NCBI RefSeq assembly: GCF_003710865.1 | Contig: NZ_RHHO01000016.1 | Location: 1-64,000, forward strand | Reading direction: 5' to 3' | From: Brevibacillus borstelensis | Lineage (GTDB): Bacteria; Bacillota; Bacilli; Brevibacillales; Brevibacillaceae | Length of the DNA: 64,000 nt | Part shown: positions 35,372 through 44,301 of the stretch, in pieces | Layout of the letters: each line of letters opens with the position of its first letter | Numbering within the stretch: the stretch's first letter is position 1 | Translations under genes and position numbers: made by a program | The notes under the pieces: generated by a model | Told to the model about the DNA's origin: nothing | The model's database searches: none | What the model saw: only the letters and a program-made list of their open reading frames with translations

Positions 35372-37111
35372 TTAGTGGTAGGACTGATAGTATTCACGGA
35401 TGGCTGCCGCGAGTGCTTCCGCCACCTTTTGCTGGAACGCCGGGGACGTCAATTTGGCATTCTCCCCCGGATTTGAGAGGAACCCTGTCTCCGTCAAAAC
35501 GGCAGGCATCGTCGTATGCTTGATGACATAGAAGCCTGTCTGTTTCACCCCGCGATTCGGGAACTGTGTCGCCCCTTGCAGGTGACGGTGAACGACCTCG
35601 GCCAGATTCTTGCTGTTGGCGTTATAGTAAAAGGTTTCCGTCCCGCCGGTGGTCGGCTTCGTAAATGAATTGGCGTGGACCGACAGGAACAGATCGGCGT
35701 GCCGCTCATTGGCAAAAACAACGCGCTCGTCAAGTGTCAAATACACATCTGTAGAGCGTGTTGCTTCTACCTGAAACTCCGGATACTGCTTCAAAAGCTG
35801 TACCAGCTTGTTGGCGACAGCCAGCGTGAAGTCTTTTTCGATATTTCCGTTCACGCCCTTGGCGCCTTGATCCTTGCCTCCGTGACCGGCATCCACTACG
35901 ATGAGGAATCCCGTCTTTTTCGGAACAGGCGAAAGCTTTACTTCAATGCCGTCTTCCGTATACTCCAGATTATACTTGCTCTTCTGGTTGAGCTCAATGA
36001 CGACACGCACAGTTTGCGGCGATGCGCTGTACTGACTGTAGCGCACGTCTTGCACCAGAGTGTCCTTTTTGCTTTTTTCTTCGTCTTCGTGCTCAGCAGC
36101 TGCGGATTGGTCATCTGCTTCGTCCGACTCCCGTGAAGCGTCCGTGTGGCGATTTTCTTTGTCGTCGTCATCCTGATCGCTGCCTTTCTTTTTCTCGTCA
36201 GCGTCAGCATCCTGATCTTCATCGTCCACACTTGTTTCCCCGCCCTCGTAGTCATCAGAGTTGCTGCTTTTCTTCAGCTTGTCCAACAAATCCTGATCCA
36301 GCTCTGTCTGGGGCAGGTCCAGGACAATCCGATGCGGTCCTTGCAGGACGAACGCATTGGCCGTCACAGGAAGGCTTGTTTCAATGCGCACAACCTCATC
36401 ATCATGGGTAACTCCCGTGAAGTATGCGAGCCGTTCAATCTCCACCCGGTTTTTCCCCTGATCCCAGGTGAAACGTCCACCCAGCTCAGCCTCCAGCTCT
36501 TCCAATGGCAGAGCCAATTCGCCGTCGATGGTGAGTCCGCGGTCCGGATGCTTCCATACCTGTCCCTTTTTCCCTACCTGTTCGGCTGCGGCTTGGGCAG
36601 ATATGTACAGCTTGTCCCCGTACTGGAAGCCTTTGAGAGACAGTGTTGGCTTATTGCCATTGTAGCGCATTTCCGGCGTTTCATTGGCAATGACCGTACG
36701 CGAAGCGTTGTCCCACCCTACCGTCACTCCAAGCGATTCCCCGACGAATCGCAGCGGCAGCAGCATTCGCTGATTCCGCATGACAGGAGGAGTATCCAGC
36801 TGCACTTTTTTTCCGTTCACCAGTGCATTTTTGGATCCGACCGTAAGCTGCAATGTTTGCGGGCCTCTTGTTATCACGGCCGTTCGCGTGGCCTGATTCC
36901 AGTCCACCTTGGCTCCGAGACCTTCCGCTATGACTCTGACTGGCACCAGAGTACGGCCTTTTTCAATGATCGGCGGTACATCCGGCTGTACGGCTTGTCC
37001 CCCAATCATCAGATGAACCGATGGGGCCGCAGAGCTTCCTGCAGCTGACGCCCACCCGGGGATGATGAGCAGGAACAACAATACAAACAGCGGTAACAAA
37101 CGTGTTTTCAT
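35372..37111 (-). CDS. N-acetylmuramoyl-L-alanine amidase with stalk and split AMIN domain
   Basis: The 579-residue exported protein has a signal peptide (1-24), a copper-amine-oxidase-N-like stalk domain (about 30-145, with GRTLVPVRVIAEGLGAKVDW and QRMLLPLRFVGESLGVTVGW), an AMIN domain, and a C-terminal Amidase_3 zinc hydrolase (about 400-575) with VVDAGHGGKDQGA, a metal Glu region, LSVHANSF and LTETGFLSN carrying the second catalytic Glu. The AMIN domain (about 235-390) is interrupted by about 75 mostly acidic residues (D/E/K/S-rich, about 285-355). Start ATG 37111 with GAAGGAGG upstream. Cuts peptide stems from wall glycan; together with GerMN it may act in division or sporulation. Confidence 0.9.
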   Translation of the reverse strand: MKTRLLPLFVLLFLLIIPGWASAAGSSAAPSVHLMIGGQAVQPDVPPIIEKGRTLVPVRVIAEGLGAKVDWNQATRTAVITRGPQTLQLTVGSKNALVNGKKVQLDTPPVMRNQRMLLPLRFVGESLGVTVGWDNASRTVIANETPEMRYNGNKPTLSLKGFQYGDKLYISAQAAAEQVGKKGQVWKHPDRGLTIDGELALPLEELEAELGGRFTWDQGKNRVEIERLAYFTGVTHDDEVVRIETSLPVTANAFVLQGPHRIVLDLPQTELDQDLLDKLKKSSNSDDYEGGETSVDDEDQDADADEKKKGSDQDDDDKENRHTDASRESDEADDQSAAAEHEDEEKSKKDTLVQDVRYSQYSASPQTVRVVIELNQKSKYNLEYTEDGIEVKLSPVPKKTGFLIVVDAGHGGKDQGAKGVNGNIEKDFTLAVANKLVQLLKQYPEFQVEATRSTDVYLTLDERVVFANERHADLFLSVHANSFTKPTTGGTETFYYNANSKNLAEVVHRHLQGATQFPNRGVKQTGFYVIKHTTMPAVLTETGFLSNPGENAKLTSPAFQQKVAEALAAAIREYYQSYH

Positions 37112-37126
37112 CCTGACCTCCTTCAT

Positions 37127-37458
37127 GTTGTGTTTTCCTCTGGCAAAAGAAGCCGAGCGAATGAATTGCCCCGTATAGTTAGACGCAGCACCACCTGCAA
37201 AGTTTGTAGTCTTTTGGTACTAAATTCGGTCGAATACTGAAAAAAAGTGCCGAAATTCGGCACTTAAATACACAAATAGCCTTCGCATGATGTTTCCAAG
37301 TAATAAATGTCAGCTTTTTTAACAGGGGGATTTGACCTTGTCAATAAAACGATTCGATTTGTTTCCACATTTCCTATCCGAATATTGTCAACTACCAGCT
37401 CCTCAGTACTTGAAACCCTATCATCTTGCCTTTTACAGACTTTCGTTTCATACTCGTT
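37127..37458. other. Gene-free AT-rich stretch with a minus-strand terminator
   Basis: The AT content rises sharply here. A perfect stem AAGTGCCG/CGGCACTT (37245-37265) is followed on the minus strand by a T7 run and can end transcription coming from the DUF3800 gene. A TTG-started plus-strand frame at 37332 overlaps the DUF3800 end and shows no recognisable protein, so it is not called. Confidence 0.5.
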
Positions 37459-38425
37459 TCAACTTAAGAAATAGCTGTTCCTACCTTTACCGTCTAGTTC
37501 ATCTATATAGCCTTGTATCATTTTTAACTGGCTATTCTTATACCCCATGGCTTCTCGATATAACTTAGTGGTCTGCCTTGGATATTCGTTTCTGAATTTT
37601 TCAAGACGAATCATTTCTTTAATATCAAACTGTGTTTTATAAGCCATAAATTCTGATATGTAGTCACCTAAGTTCACTTCTGAAACGTGTTCTTCGTTTC
37701 CTTCCCATTTGTAAAGATTGACCTTGCGTTGAATTTTGTTTATGTTATCGTCTTGAATAAGAAAACGATAAATTAAATCACTCTTTACTTTAAGAGTAAC
37801 ATCATCTTCTTTTTCATTCACGTTTTTATAACGTTTCTCCATTAAAAAAACAATTATCCCCATAAACACATCGATGATTTGTAATGGTATTGAGTCATCT
37901 GATGTTTGAGGAATAACAGTATCCACTCGATAGCCTTTGTTTCTGTAAGCAGAGTGAGCATTCATTTGTTCCTCTAACCTATTGTATACCTCCAAATCAC
38001 TATATTCTTGGTTATTGTCCACGAAAATCTTTACTGTCTCGCCATTATTCAAATAACGTGTCATACCATAAAAGAGGCGCTCAGGTATCTTTACGTAAAA
38101 TAACTTTCGCAGTTCTGTAATGGTCAGAGCCATTTGGCTACCAATACGTTTTGCATCTTCATTAATTTACAATAAAAATGTTTATATGGATATCATAGTT
38201 TATGACACAGTTCATCGATTCAAAGTATTTTCCAAAGTCCTTATCGTTTGTATACTCTGCAAAATGCATTTCTCTGGTAGTTCCAAGTTGTGTTTTTATT
38301 CGTTCGATCTGCTCAACAACCTCATTCATTGTCGCTTCATTAGTCCCAAATGCCCCGTAATAAGAGTAAGCACCATTAGGTTGATCGAGCTTGTTAGATT
38401 CGTCAAAATAAATATAGTATCCCAT
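37459..38425 (-). pseudogene. DUF3800-family protein gene broken by a frameshift
   Basis: Two consecutive minus-strand pieces encode one protein. The first (38425-38162) starts MGYYIYFDESNKLDQ with the D-E motif of the DUF3800 family and ends in HINIFIVN-stop. The second, in another frame, continues INEDAKRIGSQ then MALTITELRKLFYVKIPERL, and ends with the family's QIIDVFMG block and a helical C terminus. Adding one base near 38165 (a short A run) joins the pieces into about 322 residues. DUF3800 proteins occur near mobile elements and defence genes and resemble RNase H-fold nucleases, but function is unproven. Base composition is much more AT-rich than the flanks, suggesting transfer. Confidence 0.85.
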
Positions 38426-38864
38426 TTCTTCTCCCCCCTACTGATACATTTCATCTATTTGGAAATGTCAACTTGACGTTATTCCTCAAGGATATTATAA
38501 TTGATTTAAGCTTAAAATACGGATGAGTGTTCACTTTCTCCGCCACCATTACGCAGGGCTGGTGTCACTCAAAAAGAAAGCCTTTCCCCGCCACCATTGT
38601 GCAGGGCTGGGCTTTTTTCGTTTACCCTTGAAATCTTTTTTAGCGGTCAGCTTGTTTATTCTTGACGATGCATCTCAATCGCCTCTTTTCATCTAAAAAA
38701 CTACGCGCTTCAAACTTTTGTCCTTTTTTCACAAAAAAACACTCTTTAAAGTATTCATCGTTTTTTAACAGCAGAGCGTTTTCCGATGGCTACTTTTAAA
38801 AGAGTGCAAACTAAGTATTTTCGTGGTCCCGAGTGATGTTTTGGACGAATACGTGATTCGTTCG
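38426..38864. other. Gene-free AT-rich region with a long imperfect palindrome
   Basis: No supported gene is seen in this stretch. CACTCTTTAAAGTA (38740-38753) mirrors TACTTTTAAAAGAGTG (38791-38806), and CATCG/CGATG (38756-38760, 38784-38788) extends the stem inward. It might be a small RNA, a relic of a mobile element or a terminator; nothing decides. Confidence 0.45.
38540..38610. repeat. Two direct repeats of 23 bp
   Basis: The segments 38540-38562 and 38588-38610 are alike (CCGCCACCATT..GCAGGGCTGG) except for two adjacent bases (AC against GT), 48 nt apart. AAAGCC/GGGCTTT flanks the second copy and a T6 run follows, so this copy may also function as a plus-strand terminator. Confidence 0.6.
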
Positions 38865-39641
38865 TTATAGTCCAAAATACTGTTTCAACAGCTCTTTGAA
38901 TCTCGCATCGTCAATCTTCTCCTTCGTCACGACTCCATCCCGCCATTGTGTAAATGAGGTATTGGTTAAGGTTATATTTCCTTGATCTGTAATCTTTGTG
39001 ATCAACGGAGATTTGTTAAACGGGGAATCCTCGTGCTCGGCGATGATCCTTTGAATCTCATTCCATTCCGATACGTCGGTGACAGGATGCTTGGAATCGA
39101 AAGCGTATCCGATCCTCCAGTCGGCATCCTTATGCTTCAATTTCATCTCAAGAACGTAGTCTCCGTGTTCGCTATCTACTTGTCTGATCCGAAACTCTCC
39201 ATTGTCGGAGGCTACAGTCTCTCCGGTCAAAGGAACCGGTGTTAACGGCAAATTCGCTCCAAAGCCCGTATCCACCAGATACGTCTGTTCCTCGTGAACG
39301 ACCAGGATGGTTACATGCGTTCTTCCAATCGTCTGGTACTCTCGCGTCTCGTTTTTGTAAACAACTCCGCGGGCCAGGACTGCATCAAAGCCATTTTCAA
39401 GCAAAAAGAAGTACAGAATCGAATTGAGCTCGTAACAAAGGCCGCCTTCTTTTTTTACGAGCATTTTGTTTACCAGGCTTTCTCTCGTAATCTCGCTCGT
39501 TTTATTTCCAATGATGCAAAAGTTTTCAAAAGGGATGTTTTTTGCCGTTTTTTCGAGAACGGTGTCCAAGTGTTCAAATGTAATCTGTTCGTCCTCCGGA
39601 ATACCGATTCTTTTGCGAAACAAAGCATTTAGCCCACTCAT
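38865..39641 (-). CDS. Arylamine N-acetyltransferase
   Basis: Transfers acetyl from acetyl-CoA to arylamines or hydrazines. The 258-residue protein has the catalytic triad Cys69 (EGGLCYELN), His109 (GRTHVTILV) and Asp124 (YLVDTGFG), all in family positions. The usual R before GGLC is E. ATG at 39641 follows GGAGGAATACACA. Monocistronic. A natural substrate is not known; some relatives serve secondary metabolism. Confidence 0.92.
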   Translation of the reverse strand: MSGLNALFRKRIGIPEDEQITFEHLDTVLEKTAKNIPFENFCIIGNKTSEITRESLVNKMLVKKEGGLCYELNSILYFFLLENGFDAVLARGVVYKNETREYQTIGRTHVTILVVHEEQTYLVDTGFGANLPLTPVPLTGETVASDNGEFRIRQVDSEHGDYVLEMKLKHKDADWRIGYAFDSKHPVTDVSEWNEIQRIIAEHEDSPFNKSPLITKITDQGNITLTNTSFTQWRDGVVTKEKIDDARFKELLKQYFGL

Positions 39642-39845
39642 TGTGTATTCCTCCAAATAGTAGTTGTTCCTTGATTATTTTTCCACCTGGTTGTCCCGCA
39701 AATATTTGAAGCCAAAAACGTGTTATTCTTCTATTCATATTCCCGAAACGGGAACAGATCCCTTTTCGGAAAGAGACGAACAAATCCTCTCCATCGTCAA
39801 TTCGACTGCTGAACGGCAAAAGCAGTCATCGATTAGACGAAACAA

Positions 39846-39869
39846 GGCTGCCGAAAGATTCCGGCAGCC
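39846..39869 (-). terminator. Terminator after the M28 peptidase gene
   Basis: GGCTGCCG (39846-39853) pairs with CGGCAGCC (39862-39869). On the minus strand it is followed by TTGTTT. Lies 20 nt beyond the original stop codon. Confidence 0.65.
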
Positions 39870-39889
39870 TGATGCGACGAGTCATCTAC

Positions 39890-41260
39890 CTATTCGAGCT
39901 CTCTTTCCTCGAAATCATACTCAACCTTTTTCGGAGCGACCCGGGCGTTTTCCAGGGCAGGCGTATCTGGGCGGGCAATCTGGTAAACGGCTGCTCCCAC
40001 GATTTCCGCTACCTCCTGGAGCTTGTCCTTGCTGATCTTGTCAATGCTGTCCTCTGGCGTATGATACCATGGCTCAACCGGAGCGTGGATGAAGAGCGCT
40101 GCCGGGATGCCTACCTAAGCAAACGGAACGTGGTCGCTGCGGCCTTCCCGTCCATAGTTAACGGTTTCCGACAGGCGTGATCCGGCCGCTGCACCCAGGT
40201 CGGTGACGATGTTTTTCTCGCCATCCACTGTGTACATGATCAGCTTGCCTGCATCGCGGCTGCCGACCATGTCCATCTGGAACATGCCGACCGTGCTTTC
40301 GATCTCTTCTTCTGACAGAGACTCCACGTAGGCGTAAGACCCGAGCAGCCCATTCTCCTCCGCTCCAAACGTAACAAAACGGAGTTCCGTATCGATCGGC
40401 ATGTTGGCCATCACTCTGGCGAGCTCCAGTGTAGTCGCCGTACCGGAGGCATCGTCATTGGCTCCAGGGGCACCCTCAACAGAATCGTGATGGGCTCCCA
40501 CCACAATGATCTGACCCGTGCTTTTCTTCTTGTCCGGCTTTTTCGTGGCGATTACATTGTAGGAGGTGCTGTCCTCGATCCTTGCTCCCTCTACCTCGAC
40601 AGCAGCGGTCAAGGACTCGCCCGCTTCCAATTTTGCAAGCAGCTCCTCCCCCTGTGCCTTGGTCAGGGCCAACACAGGAACGAAGTCGTCGTTTGGACCT
40701 CCAAGCGTGCCGTTGATCACCCCTGAGCTGTTGTTAAACAGGAGTACGGCCTCAGCTCCTGCCCGAGCGGCATTCAACACCTTGTCACCGAAGCTGATTT
40801 CGCCGCGCTGGATGAGAGCGATTTTCCCGGTCAAGTCCACGCCTTCCAGATCGCTCTCGCGGCCCAAGCCTGCATACACCAATTCCCCGGAGGCTTGTCC
40901 GCTCACTCCGTATGTAAAGTTGCCCAATTCCCATTCGGTATCTTCATAGCCGCTGACAGACAAGGATACCCGGTCCGGCTCCTTGTAGCTGGAAAACTCA
41001 AATGGCTGCAGTTCGGTATCATACCCATAAGATTTGAACTGTTTCTCGATGTATTTGGCAGCATCATGCTCCGCTTTTGTCCCGGCTACCCGGGGCTGCT
41101 TGGAAAGGTAGTCGATTGTCTCATAAATGTTGTCAACCTTGATTCGCTTTACAATTTTGTTGTCAAAAGCGCCATCAGACGGATGCGGTGCCGCATAAAC
41201 AGGGAGACTGCATGCCAAACTTGCCAGTAAAGCAATCGGAATGACCTTGTGTTTCAGCAT
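39890..41260 (-). pseudogene. M28-family aminopeptidase (YwaD-like) with an internal TAG
   Basis: The reading frame from ATG 41260 is open for 381 codons, meets TAG at 40115-40117, and then stays in frame to TAG at 39890. The part after the stop reads VGIPAALFIHAPVEPWYHTPED and is the normal end of M28 peptidases. The N terminus has a signal peptide, then a PA domain (about 120-245) and the catalytic domain with GAHHDSV, GANDDASG, GAEENGLLGS and MDMVGSRDAG. The last zinc ligand, the His of YHTPED, lies behind the stop, so a truncated product should be inactive. A GAG, AAG or CAG codon probably became TAG. AAGGAGGA precedes the start. Confidence 0.88.
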
Positions 41261-41391
41261 AATTCTCCTCCTTGTGGTAATGAATTCACGAACTATGTCC
41301 ATTATCTTGGCTATTGCGCAAAATGTGTAGACTGAATCGTCAGACAATTTCACGCAACATCCGACATAAAAATAGCCGCTTTTTGCAAAAA

Positions 41392-41422
41392 AAAGAGACG
41401 TTCTTAGTTCGAACGTCTCTTT
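41392..41422 (-). terminator. Terminator of the two-gene unit 42195-41425
   Basis: AAAGAGACGTTC (41392-41403) pairs with GAACGTCTCTTT (41411-41422). A T8 run follows on the minus strand. Confidence 0.85.
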
Positions 41423-41424
41423 CG

Positions 41425-41910
41425 CTATCCCCAAATTCTTCTTTCCCTGCGACTTACGGGTGTGACAGTCCTGCCTTTTAAACCGCCGTTTGCCAGAAAT
41501 TGTTGAATCATGGCGATTACAGCCGGGTTGGACAACACCTTCACCGATTCGGCCACCTTGGGATTCTTCAGCTGGGGAATAACATTTCCCAATTGGGGCA
41601 AGAGCGGCAGCAGGTCTTCCAAAGGCAGTGCGGGCTTTGGCTTTGGCGGTTCCAGTTCAACGGGAATGGAACGTCTCCTGCCAAACAGTCCCCCTCTTCG
41701 CCTCTGTGAGGGCTGCCTCACTTTCAAACGGTCCAGCGTAGCTTTCATTTCCTGGATTTCCTGGCGTACCTGATGCATCTCGCGCATCACTTGCTCGTTG
41801 CTTGTCGTATGAGCTTCAGCGATTCGATGGATCGCTTCTGCCATTTTCGCTTGTGAAAAGCTGTTCTTTGGTTTTTGCTTTGCCTTTGTTTTTGCAGCGA
41901 TCGTACCCAC
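41425..41910 (-). CDS. Basic coiled-coil protein of unknown function
   Basis: The 161-residue protein has a Lys-rich start, a helical region (about 20-65, with VMREMHQVRQEIQEMKATL), a basic RRRGGLFGRRR segment, a Pro-rich linker and a C-terminal part with LPLLPQLGNVIPQLKNPKV. No signal or membrane segment. The start is a GTG at 41910 preceded by AAGGAA 7 nt earlier; a GGAGG overlaps the start itself. It follows the 86-residue gene by 24 nt. The pair resembles small sporulation-related proteins of Paenibacillaceae, but I do not recognise the family. Confidence 0.65.
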   Translation of the reverse strand: MGTIAAKTKAKQKPKNSFSQAKMAEAIHRIAEAHTTSNEQVMREMHQVRQEIQEMKATLDRLKVRQPSQRRRGGLFGRRRSIPVELEPPKPKPALPLEDLLPLLPQLGNVIPQLKNPKVAESVKVLSNPAVIAMIQQFLANGGLKGRTVTPVSRRERRIWG

Positions 41911-41934
41911 CTCCCCCTTCCTTTTGCACCGTCG

Positions 41935-42195
41935 TTATTTCTTGAATTTCTTCTTTAAGGCACCGAGATCGTTGGGATTGACGCCTTTTTGCGCCAGCTT
42001 GTTCATCAGGCTGCCGACGTTCTCCGTTTTGGCCATTTTCCGGAACTGGGACACGTAGCTGTTCAGCTCCTGGTCGGAAAATTTCTTGCCCGACTTTTTG
42101 CCGAGTTCACGGATGACCTCCTTCAGACCTGCGTCTGTCTTGAGCTTATCTTTTGGAATCGATTTGACAATGCCAAGCAGTTTTCCAATATCCAC
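41935..42195 (-). CDS. Small helical, lysine-rich protein of unknown function
   Basis: An 86-residue protein, MDIGKLLGIVKSIPKD at the start and GALKKKFKK at the end, high in Lys and Leu, predicted all-helical, cytosolic. It precedes the coiled-coil gene and shares its terminator. No family recognised. Confidence 0.65.
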   Translation of the reverse strand: MDIGKLLGIVKSIPKDKLKTDAGLKEVIRELGKKSGKKFSDQELNSYVSQFRKMAKTENVGSLMNKLAQKGVNPNDLGALKKKFKK

Positions 42196-42280
42196 GCGCT
42201 TTTCCCTCCCAAAGTGGTGGTACTCCTTTTTACTCTATGTTTGCGGAGGGCTGGGGGTTTGGTCATTTGTCCATGGTTGC

Positions 42281-42316
42281 AAAAAAAAGAAGAGAGCACG
42301 CCTGTGCCCTCTTTTT
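42281..42316 (-). terminator. Terminator of oppA copy 1
   Basis: GCAC/GTGC (42296-42299 with 42304-42307) extended by GAG/CTC, with a T8 run on the minus strand (complement of 42281-42288). Confidence 0.7.
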
Positions 42317-42329
42317 ATTTGGAAATCTT

Positions 42330-43976
42330 TTATTCGACATCTGCCCATTTCCAGTCGACGTCGCCGAGACCGGAAATAACTACGCCTTTGACGTTGTCCT
42401 TTTGTACCCAGGATTGGGTATAGAAGTAGATCGGCATGATCGGCATTTCGTCCATCAGGATTTTTTCAGCTTCGCCGAGAACCTTCAAACGTTCCTCGTG
42501 ATTTTGGATGGTTGCGGATTTGTTCAGCAGTTCCTTGTACTGCGCATTTTCCCAACGAGTATCGTTGTTGCCGCCGTCTTTTTCCTTGTACAGCTCCAGG
42601 AAGTTGATCGGATCGTTGAAGTCACCCAGCCAGCCCATGCGGCCTACCTGGTAGTTTCCTTGATGCAAGTCTTCGATATATACTTTCCACTCTTTGTTTT
42701 CCAGTTTGACATCTACGCCGAGATTCTTTTTCCATTGGTCCTGGATTGCCTCTGCAATCTTCTTGTGACCTTCGGACGTATTGTAGGACAGGGTGATCGG
42801 TGGCAGCTTGCTCATGCCGAGCTCTTTCAGACCTTCTTCGAGCAGCTTTTTCGCTGTCTCTACATCGTTGTCTTTGAAGTAGCCGTCTTTGTTGACAGCC
42901 ATCGACATTGGCAGAGCGCCCATCGCCGGAAGCTGACCGGTTTGCAGGATGTTATCGATCAGTGATTGACGGTCGATCGCGTAAGCAAACGCTTTACGGA
43001 TTTTTACGTTGTTAAACGGCGGCTTTTCCGTGTTGAACTTGTACCAGTACGTACCCGCGATCGGCTGGGTTTTCATTTTGCCAGACTCTTTCAATGCAGG
43101 AATCGCATCGGTAGGCAGAGCGCTGGTCGGAGAACCTGCCCAGTCAATTTCACCGTTGTCAAACATGGACAACTCGGTATTCTCGTCCTCTACCATCGCA
43201 AACTCGATTTTGTCCAGTTTTACGCTGTCTTTATCCCAGTAGTTTTCGTTTTTCACGAGAACCAGCTTGTTCTTGTGCTCCCAGGATTCCATTTTGTACG
43301 GACCGTTACCCACGTGGGTTTTTGCTTCTCCAGCCCATTTTGCATCCGCTTCGACTACTTTCTGGTTAACCGGGAAGTAGGTCGGGAATGCCGTCAGCTC
43401 CAGGAAGAACGGAGTCGGGTTCTCCAGCTTTACTTCCAGTGTTTTTTCGTCGAGCGCTTTTACGCCTACTTCATCGGCGCCAACTTTTCCTTTGTTGAAC
43501 GCTTCCCCGTTTTTCACATAGTAGAGCTGGTATGCGTAGTTGGAAGCAGTCTTCGGATCGAGCGCTCGTTTCCACGCGTATTCAAAATCCTTTGCGGTCA
43601 ATGGATCGCCATTGCTCCACTTGGAATCGCGAAGTTTAAATGTATAGGTCAAGCCATCCTCAGATATTTCAATCTTTTCTGCCACTGATTCATGAGGTTG
43701 TCCGTCTGCGCCAACACGAGTCAGACCGTCAAAGGTCGCACGGATGATCGCTGCGGAAGTCGTATCCTCAGAGAGGCCAGGGTCAGCCGTAGGCGGTTCG
43801 GAATGAAGGTTCAATTTCAGAACTTTCGGACCGGTTTTTTCCGGAGCAGCCGCTTGCGGGTTTTCTGCTGGCTTTTGTCCGTCAGCCGGTTGAGCGGTAT
43901 TTCCGCCGCCGCAGCCTGCAAGTGCAGCGCCAAGCACGAGAATGGAACTCATTGCTACAAAAATATTCTTTTTCAT
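42330..43976 (-). CDS. Oligopeptide-binding lipoprotein OppA, copy 1
   Basis: The 548-residue protein is a solute-binding protein family 5 lipoprotein (lipobox LAGC, Cys22). After a Pro/Ala/Lys linker come LNLHSEPPTADPGLSEDTTS, LRDSKWSNGDPLTAKDFEYA, TPFFLELTAFPTYFPVN and YDIDRQSL-like AYAIDRQSLIDN, all typical of OppA-type peptide binders. It captures peptides at the surface for an Opp permease, but no permease or ATPase gene is nearby. First of four paralogues on the same strand, each with its own GGGGG-type ribosome binding site. Confidence 0.93.
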   Translation of the reverse strand: MKKNIFVAMSSILVLGAALAGCGGGNTAQPADGQKPAENPQAAAPEKTGPKVLKLNLHSEPPTADPGLSEDTTSAAIIRATFDGLTRVGADGQPHESVAEKIEISEDGLTYTFKLRDSKWSNGDPLTAKDFEYAWKRALDPKTASNYAYQLYYVKNGEAFNKGKVGADEVGVKALDEKTLEVKLENPTPFFLELTAFPTYFPVNQKVVEADAKWAGEAKTHVGNGPYKMESWEHKNKLVLVKNENYWDKDSVKLDKIEFAMVEDENTELSMFDNGEIDWAGSPTSALPTDAIPALKESGKMKTQPIAGTYWYKFNTEKPPFNNVKIRKAFAYAIDRQSLIDNILQTGQLPAMGALPMSMAVNKDGYFKDNDVETAKKLLEEGLKELGMSKLPPITLSYNTSEGHKKIAEAIQDQWKKNLGVDVKLENKEWKVYIEDLHQGNYQVGRMGWLGDFNDPINFLELYKEKDGGNNDTRWENAQYKELLNKSATIQNHEERLKVLGEAEKILMDEMPIMPIYFYTQSWVQKDNVKGVVISGLGDVDWKWADVE

Positions 43977-44301
43977 GCCACTTGTCCCCCTTGTCTAAAT
44001 CTTTAATCAATATACATCCTTTTATATTCTTTTTAAATAAGTTTTAGATTGATTTAATAAAATTTTATTTGTTTATAAAGAAATTTATAAATTAATAAAA
44101 AAATATTTATTGATCAAAAATGAACGATCCGAAGCAGCAACGGTATCGGCTGGGAATATTTCCGTGAAAACAGCCAATGAATTGGCAAATCTATTGAGAA
44201 AAAGCTGAAGATACAGAAAAAAGCAGACCGCTTTCGCTGCGATTTGCACGCAACAAAAGAGTCTGCTTTTTAGCAGCAATTGCTGTGTTGTCGTAAACCC
44301 T
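43977..44301. other. Gene-free AT-rich leader of oppA copy 1 with the terminator of the next gene
   Basis: Positions 44000-44110 are extremely AT-rich and probably hold the promoter of oppA copy 1. AAAAGCAGAC (44219-44228) pairs with GTCTGCTTTT (44261-44270); this is the terminator of the NPCBM gene on the minus strand. No gene supported. Confidence 0.6.

Noticed and set aside
37332-37568. Plus-strand 78-codon frame beginning at a TTG
   Set aside because: Overlaps the end of the DUF3800 gene antisense and has no recognisable protein features, in spite of a G-rich stretch upstream.
38540-38610. CRISPR array
   Set aside because: Only two imperfect repeats with one spacing and no cas genes in the window.
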